Position numbers and translations under genes: made by a program. A stretch of 64,000 nucleotides of DNA from positions 30,759-94,758 of the forward strand of contig NZ_JANLOD010000052.1 of NCBI RefSeq assembly GCF_025466085.1. Direction: 5' to 3'. This stretch comes from Pseudomonas sp. 14P_8.1_Bac3 (lineage in GTDB: Bacteria > Pseudomonadota > Gammaproteobacteria > Pseudomonadales > Pseudomonadaceae). Of this stretch, positions 44,145 through 53,984 are shown piece after piece. Position 1 is the stretch's first letter; every line of letters starts with the position of its first letter. The notes beneath the pieces were generated by a model. The model had not been told where the DNA came from. It made no database searches and worked only from the letters and a program-made list of their open reading frames with translations.

Positions 44145-44645
44145 ATGGCTCAAGTCACTCTTAAAGGCAACCCGGTTCAAGTCAACGGCCAATTGCCACA
44201 AGCCGGTTCCAAGGCACCAGCCTTTTCCCTGGTTGCCGGCAACCTGTCCGACGTGACCCTGGCGAACTTCGCCGGCAAGCGCAAAGTGCTGAACATCTTC
44301 CCAAGCGTTGATACCCCGACCTGCGCAACCTCGGTTCGCAAGTTCAACGCCCAGGCCAACGACGTGGCCAACACCGTAGTGCTGTGCATCTCCGCCGACC
44401 TGCCATTCGCCCAGGCCCGTTTCTGCGGCGCCGAAGGTCTGGACAATGTGCAGAACCTGTCGACTCTGCGCGGCGCCGAGTTCATCGAGAACTACGGTGT
44501 GGCCATTGCGGACGGCCCACTCAAAGGCCTGACTGCACGCGCTGTCGTGGTTCTGGATGAAAACGACACCGTGCTGCACAGCGAACTGGTCAGTGAAATC
44601 GGACAAGAACCGAACTACGAAGCTGCACTTGCCGTTCTGAAATAA
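44145..44645 (+). CDS. tpx: Thiol peroxidase
   Basis: Atypical 2-Cys peroxiredoxin of 166 residues that reduces hydrogen and organic peroxides using thioredoxin. Peroxidatic Cys60 is in SVDTPTCATSVRKFN and resolving Cys94 is in ARFCGAEG, matching the spacing of E. coli Tpx (61 and 95). GSKAPAFSLV opens the thioredoxin fold. GAAGGAC precedes the ATG at 44145. It is monocistronic, with its own terminator 19 bases downstream. Confidence 0.97.
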   Translation: MAQVTLKGNPVQVNGQLPQAGSKAPAFSLVAGNLSDVTLANFAGKRKVLNIFPSVDTPTCATSVRKFNAQANDVANTVVLCISADLPFAQARFCGAEGLDNVQNLSTLRGAEFIENYGVAIADGPLKGLTARAVVVLDENDTVLHSELVSEIGQEPNYEAALAVLK

Positions 44646-44663
44646 GTACGGTTTTACAATGTT

Positions 44664-44696
44664 AACGGCCTGTCCTTGTTCAGGCCGTTTTCATTT
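44664..44696 (+). terminator. Rho-independent terminator after tpx
   Basis: Perfect 9-bp stem, AACGGCCTG/CAGGCCGTT, with an 8-base loop, followed by TTCATTTGTT. Confidence 0.88.
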
Positions 44697-44821
44697 GTTC
44701 TTCAGTCTCTTAGATAAATCTCCTGTTACGTAAGCCGAAGGTAAATTGCCGGTAAAGGCGCTTTGCTAATTACTCGCCAGTGCTTATCGTTCAGCCTCCG
44801 TAGAAGAAGCCCACGCGCCCA

Positions 44822-46138
44822 ATGGTTGATCATTCAATGCAATCCTCCGCTTCCCGTAGTCCCCGTCGCTGGCTGTTCGGCCTGCTGATCCTGTTGGTCA
44901 TCGCTGGCCTGTGCTGGAAATTCTGGCCCGGCAGCACCACGCCAAAAGAAGCCGCAGGGCAAAAAGCCGTGACCGGGCACACGGGCAAGTCGGGGGGGAT
45001 GCGTCCTGGTTTCGGTGGCTCAACCGGGCCGGTTCCGGTACGTGTGGCACCGGCGGTCAAGGGTGACTTCCCGCTGTATTACCGGGCGCTGGGCACGGTA
45101 ACGGCGCTGAATACAATCAATGTGCGCAGCCGGGTCGGCGGTGAACTGGTCAAGGTATCGTTCGAAGAGGGGCAGATGGTCAAGGCCGGCGACCTTCTGG
45201 CGGAAATCGACCCGCGCCCTTACCAGAACGCCTTGCTCCAAGCCGAAGGCACCTTGTTGCAGAACCAGGCGCAACTGAAAAACGCCCAGGTCGATGTCGA
45301 GCGTTATCGCGGGCTGTTCAAGGAAGACAGTATCGCCAAGCAGACCCTGGACACCGCCGAAGCGCTGGTGGGCCAGTATCAGGGCACGGTCAAGACCAAT
45401 CAGGCGGCGGTCAACGACGCCAAGCTCAATCTCGAATTCACCAAGATCCGCGCGCCGATTGCCGGCCGTGTCGGTTTGCGTCAACTCGATGTCGGTAACC
45501 TGGTCGCCGCCAATGACACCACCGCGCTGGCGATCATCACCCAGACCCAGCCGATCAGCGTCGCCTTCACCTTGCCGGAGAACAGCCTCGACGTGGTCCT
45601 GGCCCGCTATCGCACGGGCGCCAGGCTTCCTGCTGAAGCCTGGGATCGCGGCGACACCAAAATCCAGGCCACCGGCGTATTGCAAAGCCTCGACAACCAG
45701 ATCGACGTCACCACAGGTACCTTGAAATTCAAGGCACGCTATGAGAACCGCGATCAGGCGCTGTTCCCCAACCAGTTCGTCAACGTGCACCTGCTGGCCG
45801 ACACCCTGAAAAACGTGGTGCTCGCGCCGTCGGCCGCCATCCAGTTCGGTACCAACGGCACCTTTGTCTATGCGATGGACGGCGACAAGAAGGTCGTGAT
45901 CCGTCAATTGAAAGTCGGCGCCAGCGATGGTGAAAACACCGTGGTCACCGAAGGCCTGGCCGCCGGCGACCGCGTCGTCCTGGAAGGCACCGACCGCCTG
46001 AAGGAAGGCAGCGAAGTGGAAGTGGTCAACGACACCAAGGATGTACCGACCACGCCGACCGGCCACCTGCAGGGCAAATCGGCGGCCGGCACCACTGAAC
46101 CGGCAACCACCGACAAGGCGAAAAAGGGCGGCGCATGA
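44822..46138 (+). CDS. muxA: RND efflux periplasmic adaptor (MuxA/MdtA)
   Basis: Membrane-fusion subunit of a tripartite RND pump, 438 residues. An N-terminal anchor (about 18-35, FGLLILLVIAGLCWKFW) precedes the barrel-sandwich/lipoyl domain (GTVTALNTINVRSRVGGELV), a helical hairpin (about 130-190) and beta-barrel and membrane-proximal domains. GLAAGDRVVLEGTDRLKEG and a C-terminal Lys-rich tail follow. It overlaps the next gene by four bases in the order A-B-C-outer channel, which matches P. aeruginosa MuxABC-OpmB and E. coli MdtABC. The start at 44822 is uncertain; an in-frame ATG at 44837 is also possible. Confidence 0.9.
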   Translation: MVDHSMQSSASRSPRRWLFGLLILLVIAGLCWKFWPGSTTPKEAAGQKAVTGHTGKSGGMRPGFGGSTGPVPVRVAPAVKGDFPLYYRALGTVTALNTINVRSRVGGELVKVSFEEGQMVKAGDLLAEIDPRPYQNALLQAEGTLLQNQAQLKNAQVDVERYRGLFKEDSIAKQTLDTAEALVGQYQGTVKTNQAAVNDAKLNLEFTKIRAPIAGRVGLRQLDVGNLVAANDTTALAIITQTQPISVAFTLPENSLDVVLARYRTGARLPAEAWDRGDTKIQATGVLQSLDNQIDVTTGTLKFKARYENRDQALFPNQFVNVHLLADTLKNVVLAPSAAIQFGTNGTFVYAMDGDKKVVIRQLKVGASDGENTVVTEGLAAGDRVVLEGTDRLKEGSEVEVVNDTKDVPTTPTGHLQGKSAAGTTEPATTDKAKKGGA

Positions 46139-49100
46139 ATCTCTCGCGGCTGTTCATCCTTCGCCCGGTCGCCACGACCCTGAGCATGCTGGCCATCGTT
46201 CTGGCCGGCGTGATCGCCTATCGGCTGCTGCCGGTGTCGGCGTTGCCCCAGGTCGACTACCCGACCATTCGCGTAATGACGCTCTATCCCGGCGCGAGTC
46301 CGGACGTCATGACCAGCGCCGTGACCGCGCCCCTTGAGCGCCAGTTCGGGCAAATGCCCGGCCTGACCCAGATGGCCTCGACCAGTTCCGGCGGCGCGTC
46401 GGTGCTGACCCTGCGTTTCAGCCTCGATATCAACATGGATGTCGCCGAGCAGCAGGTGCAAGCCGCGATCAACGCCGCGACCAACCTGCTGCCCAAGGAC
46501 CTGCCGGCACCGCCGGTGTACAACAAGGTCAACCCGGCGGACACGCCGGTGCTGACCCTGGCGATTACCTCCAAGACCATGTTATTGCCCAAACTCAATG
46601 ACCTGGTCGATACGCGCATGGCGCAGAAAATCGCCCAGATCAGCGGCGTCGGCATGGTCAGCATCGCCGGCGGCCAGCGTCAGGCGGTGCGGATCAAGGT
46701 CAACCCGGAGGCCCTCGCGGCCAACGGCCTGAACCTGTCGGACGTGCGCACGCTGATTGGCGCCTCGAACGTCAACCAGCCCAAGGGCAACTTCGACGGC
46801 CCGACCCGGGTCTCGATGCTCGATGCCAACGATCAGCTGACTTCACCCAAGGATTACGCCAACCTGATCCTGGCCTACGCCAATGGCGCACCGTTGCGCC
46901 TCAAGGACGTGGCGGAAATCGTCGACGGCGCCGAAAACGAACGCCTCGCGGCCTGGGCCAATGAAAACCAGGCCGTGCTGCTGAACATTCAGCGTCAACC
47001 CGGGGCCAACGTCATCGAGGTGGTCGACCGGATCAAGGCGTTGCTGCCGAGCATCACTGACAACTTGCCAGCGGGCCTGAATGTCACGGTGCTGACCGAC
47101 CGCACCCAGACCATCCGCGCCTCCGTCACCGACGTGCAGCATGAATTGCTGATCGCCATCGCCTTGGTGGTCATGGTGACGTTCCTGTTTCTGCGTCGCG
47201 CCAGTGCGACGATCATTCCGTCGGTGGCCGTGCCGCTGTCGCTGATCGGCACCTTCGGCGTGATGTACCTTGCCGGCTTCTCGGTCAACAACCTGACCCT
47301 GATGGCCCTGACCATTGCCACCGGTTTCGTGGTGGACGATGCGATCGTCATGCTGGAGAACATTTCCCGCTACATCGAAGAGGGCGACAGTCCGCTGAAC
47401 GCGGCACTCAAAGGCGCCAAGCAGATCGGCTTCACGTTGATTTCCCTGACCCTTTCGCTGATTGCGGTGCTGATTCCGCTGCTGTTCATGGCCGACGTAG
47501 TAGGGCGCCTGTTCCGCGAGTTTGCCATTACCCTGGCGGTGGCGATCCTGATTTCCCTGGTGGTCTCCCTGACCCTGACGCCGATGATGTGCGCGCGGCT
47601 GTTGAAACGTGAGCCCAAGGAAGAAGAACAAGGCCGTTTTTATCGCGCCAGTGGCGCAACAATTGACTGGATGATCGCGGCTTACGGGCGCAAGTTAAAG
47701 TGGGTTCTCAAGCATCAACCACTGACGTTGCTAGTGGCCATCGGCACCCTGGCGTTGACTGTGTTCCTCTACATGGTGGTGCCCAAGGGCTTTTTCCCGG
47801 TGCAGGACACCGGGGTCATCCAGGGCATCTCCGAGGCGCCGCAGTCGATTTCCTTTGCAGCGATGAGCGAGCGGCAGCAGGAACTGGCCAAAGTCATCCT
47901 CGCCGATCCAGCCGTGGAGAGCCTGTCGTCCTACATCGGTGTCGACGGCGACAACTCGACGCTCAACAGCGGTCGGCTACTGATCAACCTCAAATCCCAC
48001 AGCGCCCGTGACCTGAGTGCGACCGAGGTCATTACCCGCCTGCAACCGGAATTGGACAAGCTGGTTGGGATTCGCCTGTTCATGCAGCCGGTGCAGGATC
48101 TCACCATCGAAGACCGGGTCAGTCGCACCCAGTATCAATTCAGCATGTCGTCGCCGGATTCCGACTTGCTCAACCTGTGGAGCGGACGTCTGGTCGAAGC
48201 GCTTGCCCAACGGCCGGAACTGACCGATGTCGCCAGTGATTTGCAGGACAAGGGCTTGCAGGTCTATCTGGTGATCGATCGTGATGCCGCCTCGCGGGTC
48301 GGTGTCTCGGTGTCGAACATTACCGACGCCCTGTACGACGCCTTTGGTCAACGGCAGATTTCCACGATCTACACCCAGGCCAGCCAGTACCGCGTGGTGC
48401 TGCAATCGCAGTCCGGCGAAAAAATCGGCCCGGACGCGCTGAACCAGATTCACGTCAAGACCACCGATGGCGGGCAGGTGCGCCTGTCCAGCCTGGCGCA
48501 CATCGAGGAACGCCAGGCGCAACTGGCGATCACCCACATCGGCCAGTTCCCGGCGGTGATGATGTCCTTCAACCTCGCGCCGGGCGTGGCGCTGGGGCAT
48601 GCGGTCGATATCATCGAACAGGTGCAGAAAGACATCGGCATGCCGATCGGCGTGCAGACCCAGTTCCAGGGCGCGGCCGAAGCGTTCCAGGCATCGTTGT
48701 CGAGCACCTTGCTGCTGATTCTGGCGGCGGTGGTGACCATGTACATCGTGCTCGGCGTGCTCTATGAGAGCTACATCCACCCGATCACCATTCTTTCGAC
48801 CTTGCCATCCGCGGCAGTCGGCGCCTTGCTGGCGCTGCTGTTGAGCGGCAACGACCTGGGAATGATCGCGATCATCGGCATCATTCTGTTGATCGGCATC
48901 GTAAAAAAGAACGCGATCATGATGATCGACTTCGCCCTCGATGCCGAGCGCAATCAGGGCGTAGACCCGGAAACGGCGATCTATCAGGCGGCACTCCTGC
49001 GTTTCCGGCCAATCCTGATGACCACGCTGGCGGCGTTGTTTGGTGCGGTGCCGTTGATGCTGGCGACCGGATCCGGCGCTGAGTTGCGTCAGCCGTTGGG

Positions 49101-49239
49101 ACTGGTGATGGTCGGCGGCTTGCTGGTGAGCCAGGTGCTGACGCTGTTCACCACACCGGTGATTTACTTGTACTTCGACCGTCTTGGCCGGCGCTGGGGC
49201 CATAAATCCGAGTCGGTGGAAGTGGTCGAGCAGCCATGA
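46135..49239 (+). CDS. muxB: RND efflux pump inner-membrane subunit (MuxB/MdtB)
   Basis: Proton-driven multidrug pump of 1034 residues, the usual RND length. First helix LRPVATTLSMLAIVLAGVIA-type; the proton-relay Asp pair is in ATGFVVDDAIVMLENISR; the large periplasmic loops and the helix GIVKKNAIMMIDFALDAERN are intact. In this family two different inner-membrane subunits (MuxB and MuxC) form a heterotrimer. It overlaps muxA and muxC by four bases each. Confidence 0.95.
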   Translation: MNLSRLFILRPVATTLSMLAIVLAGVIAYRLLPVSALPQVDYPTIRVMTLYPGASPDVMTSAVTAPLERQFGQMPGLTQMASTSSGGASVLTLRFSLDINMDVAEQQVQAAINAATNLLPKDLPAPPVYNKVNPADTPVLTLAITSKTMLLPKLNDLVDTRMAQKIAQISGVGMVSIAGGQRQAVRIKVNPEALAANGLNLSDVRTLIGASNVNQPKGNFDGPTRVSMLDANDQLTSPKDYANLILAYANGAPLRLKDVAEIVDGAENERLAAWANENQAVLLNIQRQPGANVIEVVDRIKALLPSITDNLPAGLNVTVLTDRTQTIRASVTDVQHELLIAIALVVMVTFLFLRRASATIIPSVAVPLSLIGTFGVMYLAGFSVNNLTLMALTIATGFVVDDAIVMLENISRYIEEGDSPLNAALKGAKQIGFTLISLTLSLIAVLIPLLFMADVVGRLFREFAITLAVAILISLVVSLTLTPMMCARLLKREPKEEEQGRFYRASGATIDWMIAAYGRKLKWVLKHQPLTLLVAIGTLALTVFLYMVVPKGFFPVQDTGVIQGISEAPQSISFAAMSERQQELAKVILADPAVESLSSYIGVDGDNSTLNSGRLLINLKSHSARDLSATEVITRLQPELDKLVGIRLFMQPVQDLTIEDRVSRTQYQFSMSSPDSDLLNLWSGRLVEALAQRPELTDVASDLQDKGLQVYLVIDRDAASRVGVSVSNITDALYDAFGQRQISTIYTQASQYRVVLQSQSGEKIGPDALNQIHVKTTDGGQVRLSSLAHIEERQAQLAITHIGQFPAVMMSFNLAPGVALGHAVDIIEQVQKDIGMPIGVQTQFQGAAEAFQASLSSTLLLILAAVVTMYIVLGVLYESYIHPITILSTLPSAAVGALLALLLSGNDLGMIAIIGIILLIGIVKKNAIMMIDFALDAERNQGVDPETAIYQAALLRFRPILMTTLAALFGAVPLMLATGSGAELRQPLGLVMVGGLLVSQVLTLFTTPVIYLYFDRLGRRWGHKSESVEVVEQP

Positions 49240-52200
49240 ACCTCTCCGGACCTTTCATCAAGCGCCCGGTCGCGACTATGTTGCTGAGCCTGGCGATCAT
49301 GCTGCTGGGCGGTGTGAGCTTCGGCCTGCTGCCGGTGTCGCCGCTGCCGCAAATGGACTTTCCGGTGATCGTGGTCCAGGCCAGTTTGCCCGGGGCCAGT
49401 CCGGAGGTGATGGCCTCGACCGTGGCCACGCCGCTCGAACGTTCCTTCGGCGCCATCGCCGGGGTCAACACCATGAGCAGCCGTTCGAGTCAGGGATCGA
49501 CCCGGGTGATTTTGCAGTTCGACCTCGACCGCGACATCAACGGCGCGGCGCGGGAAGTGCAAGCGGCGATCAACGCCTCGCGTAACCTGCTGCCGAGCGG
49601 GATGCGCAGCATGCCCACCTACAAAAAGGTCAACCCCTCTCAGGCGCCGATCATGGTGCTGTCGCTGACCTCGGACGTGCTGGAAAAGGGTCAACTCTAC
49701 GACCTGGCCTCGACGATCCTGTCCCAGAGCCTGTCCCAGGTGCAGGGCGTGGGTGAGGTGCAGATCGGCGGCAGCTCGTTGCCGGCAGTGCGTATCGAAC
49801 TCGAACCGCAGGCGCTGAACCAGTACGGCGTGGCGCTGGACGACGTGCGCAACACCATCGCCAACGCCAACGTGCGTCGGCCCAAGGGCTCGGTCGAGGA
49901 CGGTCAGCGGTTGTGGCAGGTCCAGGCCAACGATCAGTTGGAAAAAGCCAAGGACTACGAGTCGTTGATCATCCACTACGCGGACGGCGCGGCCCTGCGC
50001 CTGAAGGACGTGGCCAAGGTCAGCGACGGCGTCGAGGACCGTTACAACAGCGGCTTCTTCAATGATGACGCGGCGGTTTTGCTGGTGATCAACCGTCAGG
50101 CCGGCGCCAACATCATCGAGACGGTCAATGAAATCAAGGCGCAGCTCCCGGCCTTGCAAGCGGTGCTGCCGGCCAGCGTCAAGCTGAACCTGGCCATGGA
50201 CCGCTCTCCGGTGATCAAGGCGACGCTGCACGAAGCGGAAATGACTCTGCTGATCGCGGTGGCGCTGGTGATTCTGGTGGTTTTCCTGTTTCTCGGTAAC
50301 TTCCGCGCCTCGCTGATCCCGACCCTGGCGGTGCCGGTGTCGCTGGTCGGCACCTTTGCGGTGATGTACCTGTACGGGTTTTCCCTGAACAACCTGTCAC
50401 TGATGGCACTGATTCTGGCCACCGGGCTGGTGGTGGACGATGCCATCGTGGTGCTGGAGAACATTTCCCGGCACATCGACGAAGGCGTACCGCCGATGAA
50501 GGCCGCGTACCTCGGCGCCCAGGAGGTTGGCTTCACGCTGCTGTCGATGAACGTCTCGCTGGTGGCCGTATTCCTGTCGATCCTGTTCATGGGCGGGATC
50601 ATCGAAAGTCTGTTCCGTGAGTTTTCCATCACCCTGGCGGCGTCCATCGTGGTCTCGCTGGTGGTTTCGCTGACCCTCACGCCCATGCTCTGCGCGCGCT
50701 GGCTCAAGCCGCATACACCGGGTCAGGAAAACCGTCTGCAACGCGCAAGTCGTCGGGCCAACGACTGGATGGTCGGCAAATACGCCACCAGCCTCGACTG
50801 GGTCCTGCGTCATCGTCGCCTGACTCTACTTAGTTTGATCGTCACAGTCGGCGTTAACATTGCGCTGTATGTAGTTGTTCCTAAAACCTTTATGCCGCAG
50901 CAGGACACCGGCCAGCTCATCGGCTTCGTGCGCGGTGACGACGGTCTGTCGTTCAGCGTGATGCAACCGAAAATGGAAACTTTCCGCCGCGCCGTCCTCA
51001 AGGACGATGCGGTGGAGAGCGTCGCTGGCTTTATCGGTGGCACCAACGGTACCAATAATGCCTTCATGCTGGTGCGCCTGAAGCCGATCAAGGATCGGGG
51101 TGTTTCCGCGCAAAAAGTCATCGAGCGCTTGCGCAAGGAAATGCCCAAGGTTGCCGGTGCCCAACTGATGCTGATGGCGGACCAGGACCTGCAATTTGGC
51201 GGTGGGCGAGAGCAGACCACGTCGCAGTATTCCTACATCCTGCAAAGCGCCGACCTGGGCGAGTTGCGCGTGTGGTATCCGAAAGTGGTGGCGGCCCTCA
51301 AGGCGTTGCCGGAGCTGACCGCGATTGACGCCCGTGAAGGTCGTGGCGCGCAGCAGGTGACGTTGATCGTCGACCGCGATCAGGCCAAGCGCCTGGGCGT
51401 CGACATGGACATGGTCACCGCGGTGCTGAACAACGCCTACAGTCAGCGGCAGATTTCGACGATCTACGACAGCCTCAACCAGTATCAGGTGGTGATGGAG
51501 GTCAATCCGAAATACGCCCAGGATCCGATTACCCTCAAGCAGGTGCAGGTGATCACCGCCGATGGCGCACGGATCCCGCTGTCGACCATTGCCCATTACG
51601 AAAACAGCCTGGAAGACGATCGCGTCAGCCACGAGGGCCAGTTCGCGTCCGAGAGCATTTCCTTCGACATGGCCGAAGGCGTGACGGTGGAGCAGGGCAC
51701 GGCGGCCATCGAGCGGGCGATTGCCCGGCTCGGCATGCCAGAGGACGTGATCGTGAAAATGGCCGGCACCGCCGACGCCTTTGCCGCGACCCAGAAAAGC
51801 CAGCCGTTCATGATCCTCGGCGCGCTGGTGGCGGTGTATCTGGTGCTTGGCGTGCTGTATGAAAGCTACATTCATCCGCTGACCATTCTCTCGACCTTGC
51901 CCTCGGCCGGGGTCGGCGCGTTGCTGTCGATCTATGCGCTGGGCGGTGAGTTCAGCCTGATCTCGCTGCTGGGGCTGTTCCTGCTGATCGGGGTGGTGAA
52001 GAAAAATGCCATTCTGATGATCGACCTCGCGTTACAGCTCGAACGGCATCAGGGCCTTGGGCCGTTGGAGTCGATTCGCAGCGCCTGCCTGCAGCGTCTG
52101 CGGCCGATTCTGATGACCACGCTGGCGGCGATCCTCGGGGCCTTGCCGTTGCTGCTGAGTCGGGCCGAAGGTGCGGAAATGCGCCAGCCGCTGGGCCTGA

Positions 52201-52343
52201 CCATCATCGGCGGGCTGATCTTCAGCCAGGTGCTGACCCTTTACACCACCCCGGTGGTTTACCTCTATCTCGACAAACTGCGCCATCGCTTCAACCGCTG
52301 GCGTGGGGTGCGTACCGATGCTGCTCTGGAAACTCCGCTATGA
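49236..52343 (+). CDS. muxC: RND efflux pump inner-membrane subunit (MuxC/MdtC)
   Basis: Second RND subunit, 1035 residues. The proton-relay pair lies in ATGLVVDDAIVVLENISR; TM helix VKKNAILMIDLALQLE and the LSTLPSAGVGALL region are standard. It is clearly homologous to, but distinct from, the preceding muxB product. It overlaps muxB and the outer-membrane channel gene by four bases. MuxC/MdtC is known to be the partner of MuxB/MdtB in a mixed trimer. Confidence 0.95.
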   Translation: MNLSGPFIKRPVATMLLSLAIMLLGGVSFGLLPVSPLPQMDFPVIVVQASLPGASPEVMASTVATPLERSFGAIAGVNTMSSRSSQGSTRVILQFDLDRDINGAAREVQAAINASRNLLPSGMRSMPTYKKVNPSQAPIMVLSLTSDVLEKGQLYDLASTILSQSLSQVQGVGEVQIGGSSLPAVRIELEPQALNQYGVALDDVRNTIANANVRRPKGSVEDGQRLWQVQANDQLEKAKDYESLIIHYADGAALRLKDVAKVSDGVEDRYNSGFFNDDAAVLLVINRQAGANIIETVNEIKAQLPALQAVLPASVKLNLAMDRSPVIKATLHEAEMTLLIAVALVILVVFLFLGNFRASLIPTLAVPVSLVGTFAVMYLYGFSLNNLSLMALILATGLVVDDAIVVLENISRHIDEGVPPMKAAYLGAQEVGFTLLSMNVSLVAVFLSILFMGGIIESLFREFSITLAASIVVSLVVSLTLTPMLCARWLKPHTPGQENRLQRASRRANDWMVGKYATSLDWVLRHRRLTLLSLIVTVGVNIALYVVVPKTFMPQQDTGQLIGFVRGDDGLSFSVMQPKMETFRRAVLKDDAVESVAGFIGGTNGTNNAFMLVRLKPIKDRGVSAQKVIERLRKEMPKVAGAQLMLMADQDLQFGGGREQTTSQYSYILQSADLGELRVWYPKVVAALKALPELTAIDAREGRGAQQVTLIVDRDQAKRLGVDMDMVTAVLNNAYSQRQISTIYDSLNQYQVVMEVNPKYAQDPITLKQVQVITADGARIPLSTIAHYENSLEDDRVSHEGQFASESISFDMAEGVTVEQGTAAIERAIARLGMPEDVIVKMAGTADAFAATQKSQPFMILGALVAVYLVLGVLYESYIHPLTILSTLPSAGVGALLSIYALGGEFSLISLLGLFLLIGVVKKNAILMIDLALQLERHQGLGPLESIRSACLQRLRPILMTTLAAILGALPLLLSRAEGAEMRQPLGLTIIGGLIFSQVLTLYTTPVVYLYLDKLRHRFNRWRGVRTDAALETPL

Positions 52344-53815
52344 CTGACCGTTCGCTTATCAACCTGTCCGCACCGCTGATCACGGCACGGGGCTCGCGTT
52401 TGTTGAGCCTGTCACTGTGCGTGGCGCTGCTCAGCGCCTGCGCCATCGGCCCGGATTACCAGCGCCCGGCCGCCGCCACGCCGGTGCAGTACAAGGAAGC
52501 GACCGGTTGGCGCCAGGCCAATCCCAGCGATTCCCTGGCCCGTGGCGCCTGGTGGGAGCTGTACGGCGACCCGCAACTCAACGGCCTGATCGAGAAACTC
52601 AACAGCGCCAACCAGACCGTCGCTCAATCCGAAGCCCAATACCGTCAGGCCCAGGCGTTGGTGCGGAGTGCGCGCGGCGCGTTTTTCCCGACCGTGGACC
52701 TGACCGTCGGGAAAAACCGTTCCAGCCAGGGCACCGGCAGCAGCAGTTCGAGCCTGAGCAGCTCCTCCAGCGGTATTCGCGATACTTACACCGCCCAGGC
52801 TGGGGTCAGTTGGGAAGCCGATGTCTGGGGCAAATTACGCCGTGGGCTGGAAGCCGACACCGCCAACGCCGAGGCGAGCTTTGCCGATCTGGCGGCGATG
52901 CGCTTGAGCCAGCAGTCGGAGCTGGTGCAGAACTACCTGCAATTACGCGTGATCGATGAGCAGAAGCGTCTGCTGCAGGCGACGGTCGAAGCCTATCAGC
53001 GCTCGCTGAAAATGACCGAGAACCAATACCGCGCCGGCGTTTCCGGTAAGGATGCGGTGGCTCAGGCACAAACCCAGCTCAAAAGCACCGAAGCCGACAT
53101 GGTGGACCTGATCTGGCAGCGCGCCCAGTTCGAGAACGCCATCGCCGTGCTGATCGGCCTGACGCCCGCCGAATTCAGCCTCGCGGAAACGAGCAATATT
53201 CCGGTGTTGCCTGACGTGCCGTTGAACCTGCCGTCGCAGTTGCTGGAACGTCGTCCGGACATTGCTTCCGCCGAACGCTCGGTGATGGCGGCTAACGCCA
53301 ACATCGGCGTGGCCAAGGCAGCTTATTACCCGGACCTGACCCTGAGCCTGAACGGCGGTTACAGTAGTAGCACGTCGTCCAACTGGTTCAGTGTGCCTAA
53401 CCGTTTCTGGTCGGTCGGCCCGCAACTGGCGATGACCCTGTTCGACGGCGGTCAGCGCTCGGCGGAGGTCGACCGCAGCGAAGCGGCCTACGACGAAACC
53501 GTGGCCAAGTACCGCCAGACGGTGCTCGACGGGTTCCGCGAGGTGGAGAACTACCTGGTCCAGCTCAAGGTCCTGGAAAACGAATCCGGAGTGCGGCAAC
53601 AGGCGCTCGATGCCGCGCGCGAGTCACTGCGCCTGACGCAGAATCAGTACAAGGCCGGGTTGATTGCCTACCTGGACGTAGTCGTGGTCCAGGCCACGGC
53701 GCTGAACAACGAACGCAGCATGCTGGACCTGTTGCAAAGTCGTTTGATTGCCAGCGTGCAGCTGATCGCGGCGTTGGGTGGCGGTTGGGACGGGCAGCTG
53801 GAACTCAACAACTGA
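52340..53815 (+). CDS. opmB: Outer-membrane efflux channel lipoprotein (OpmB/NodT family)
   Basis: TolC-like outer-membrane channel of the Mux pump, 491 residues. A lipobox (LLSACAIGPDYQRP, Cys at about 34) shows lipid anchoring. Two outer-membrane-efflux repeats follow, with helical barrel segments (SAQSEAQYRQAQALVRSARG-type and ENQYRAGVSGKDAVAQAQTQ) and LLERRPDIASAERSVMAANA at the usual place between the repeats. It is the last gene of the operon. A Ser-rich loop (about 135-148) is a small peculiarity. Confidence 0.93.
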   Translation: MTDRSLINLSAPLITARGSRLLSLSLCVALLSACAIGPDYQRPAAATPVQYKEATGWRQANPSDSLARGAWWELYGDPQLNGLIEKLNSANQTVAQSEAQYRQAQALVRSARGAFFPTVDLTVGKNRSSQGTGSSSSSLSSSSSGIRDTYTAQAGVSWEADVWGKLRRGLEADTANAEASFADLAAMRLSQQSELVQNYLQLRVIDEQKRLLQATVEAYQRSLKMTENQYRAGVSGKDAVAQAQTQLKSTEADMVDLIWQRAQFENAIAVLIGLTPAEFSLAETSNIPVLPDVPLNLPSQLLERRPDIASAERSVMAANANIGVAKAAYYPDLTLSLNGGYSSSTSSNWFSVPNRFWSVGPQLAMTLFDGGQRSAEVDRSEAAYDETVAKYRQTVLDGFREVENYLVQLKVLENESGVRQQALDAARESLRLTQNQYKAGLIAYLDVVVVQATALNNERSMLDLLQSRLIASVQLIAALGGGWDGQLELNN

Positions 53816-53984
53816 GGCGCCCGAAAGCTCCCACAGGATGCGCGCCGGACGATCAAACAAGCGTTTCATCGGCTTGCTGGCCCTTTGCTAATTTTGTCAG
53901 TGCGTTCTTTTGCGCAATCAGTACAATCGCCCGATTTGCCCTCCGAGAACGGAAGCGATACGGCGGGTAGTCTTGAGAAGTCCC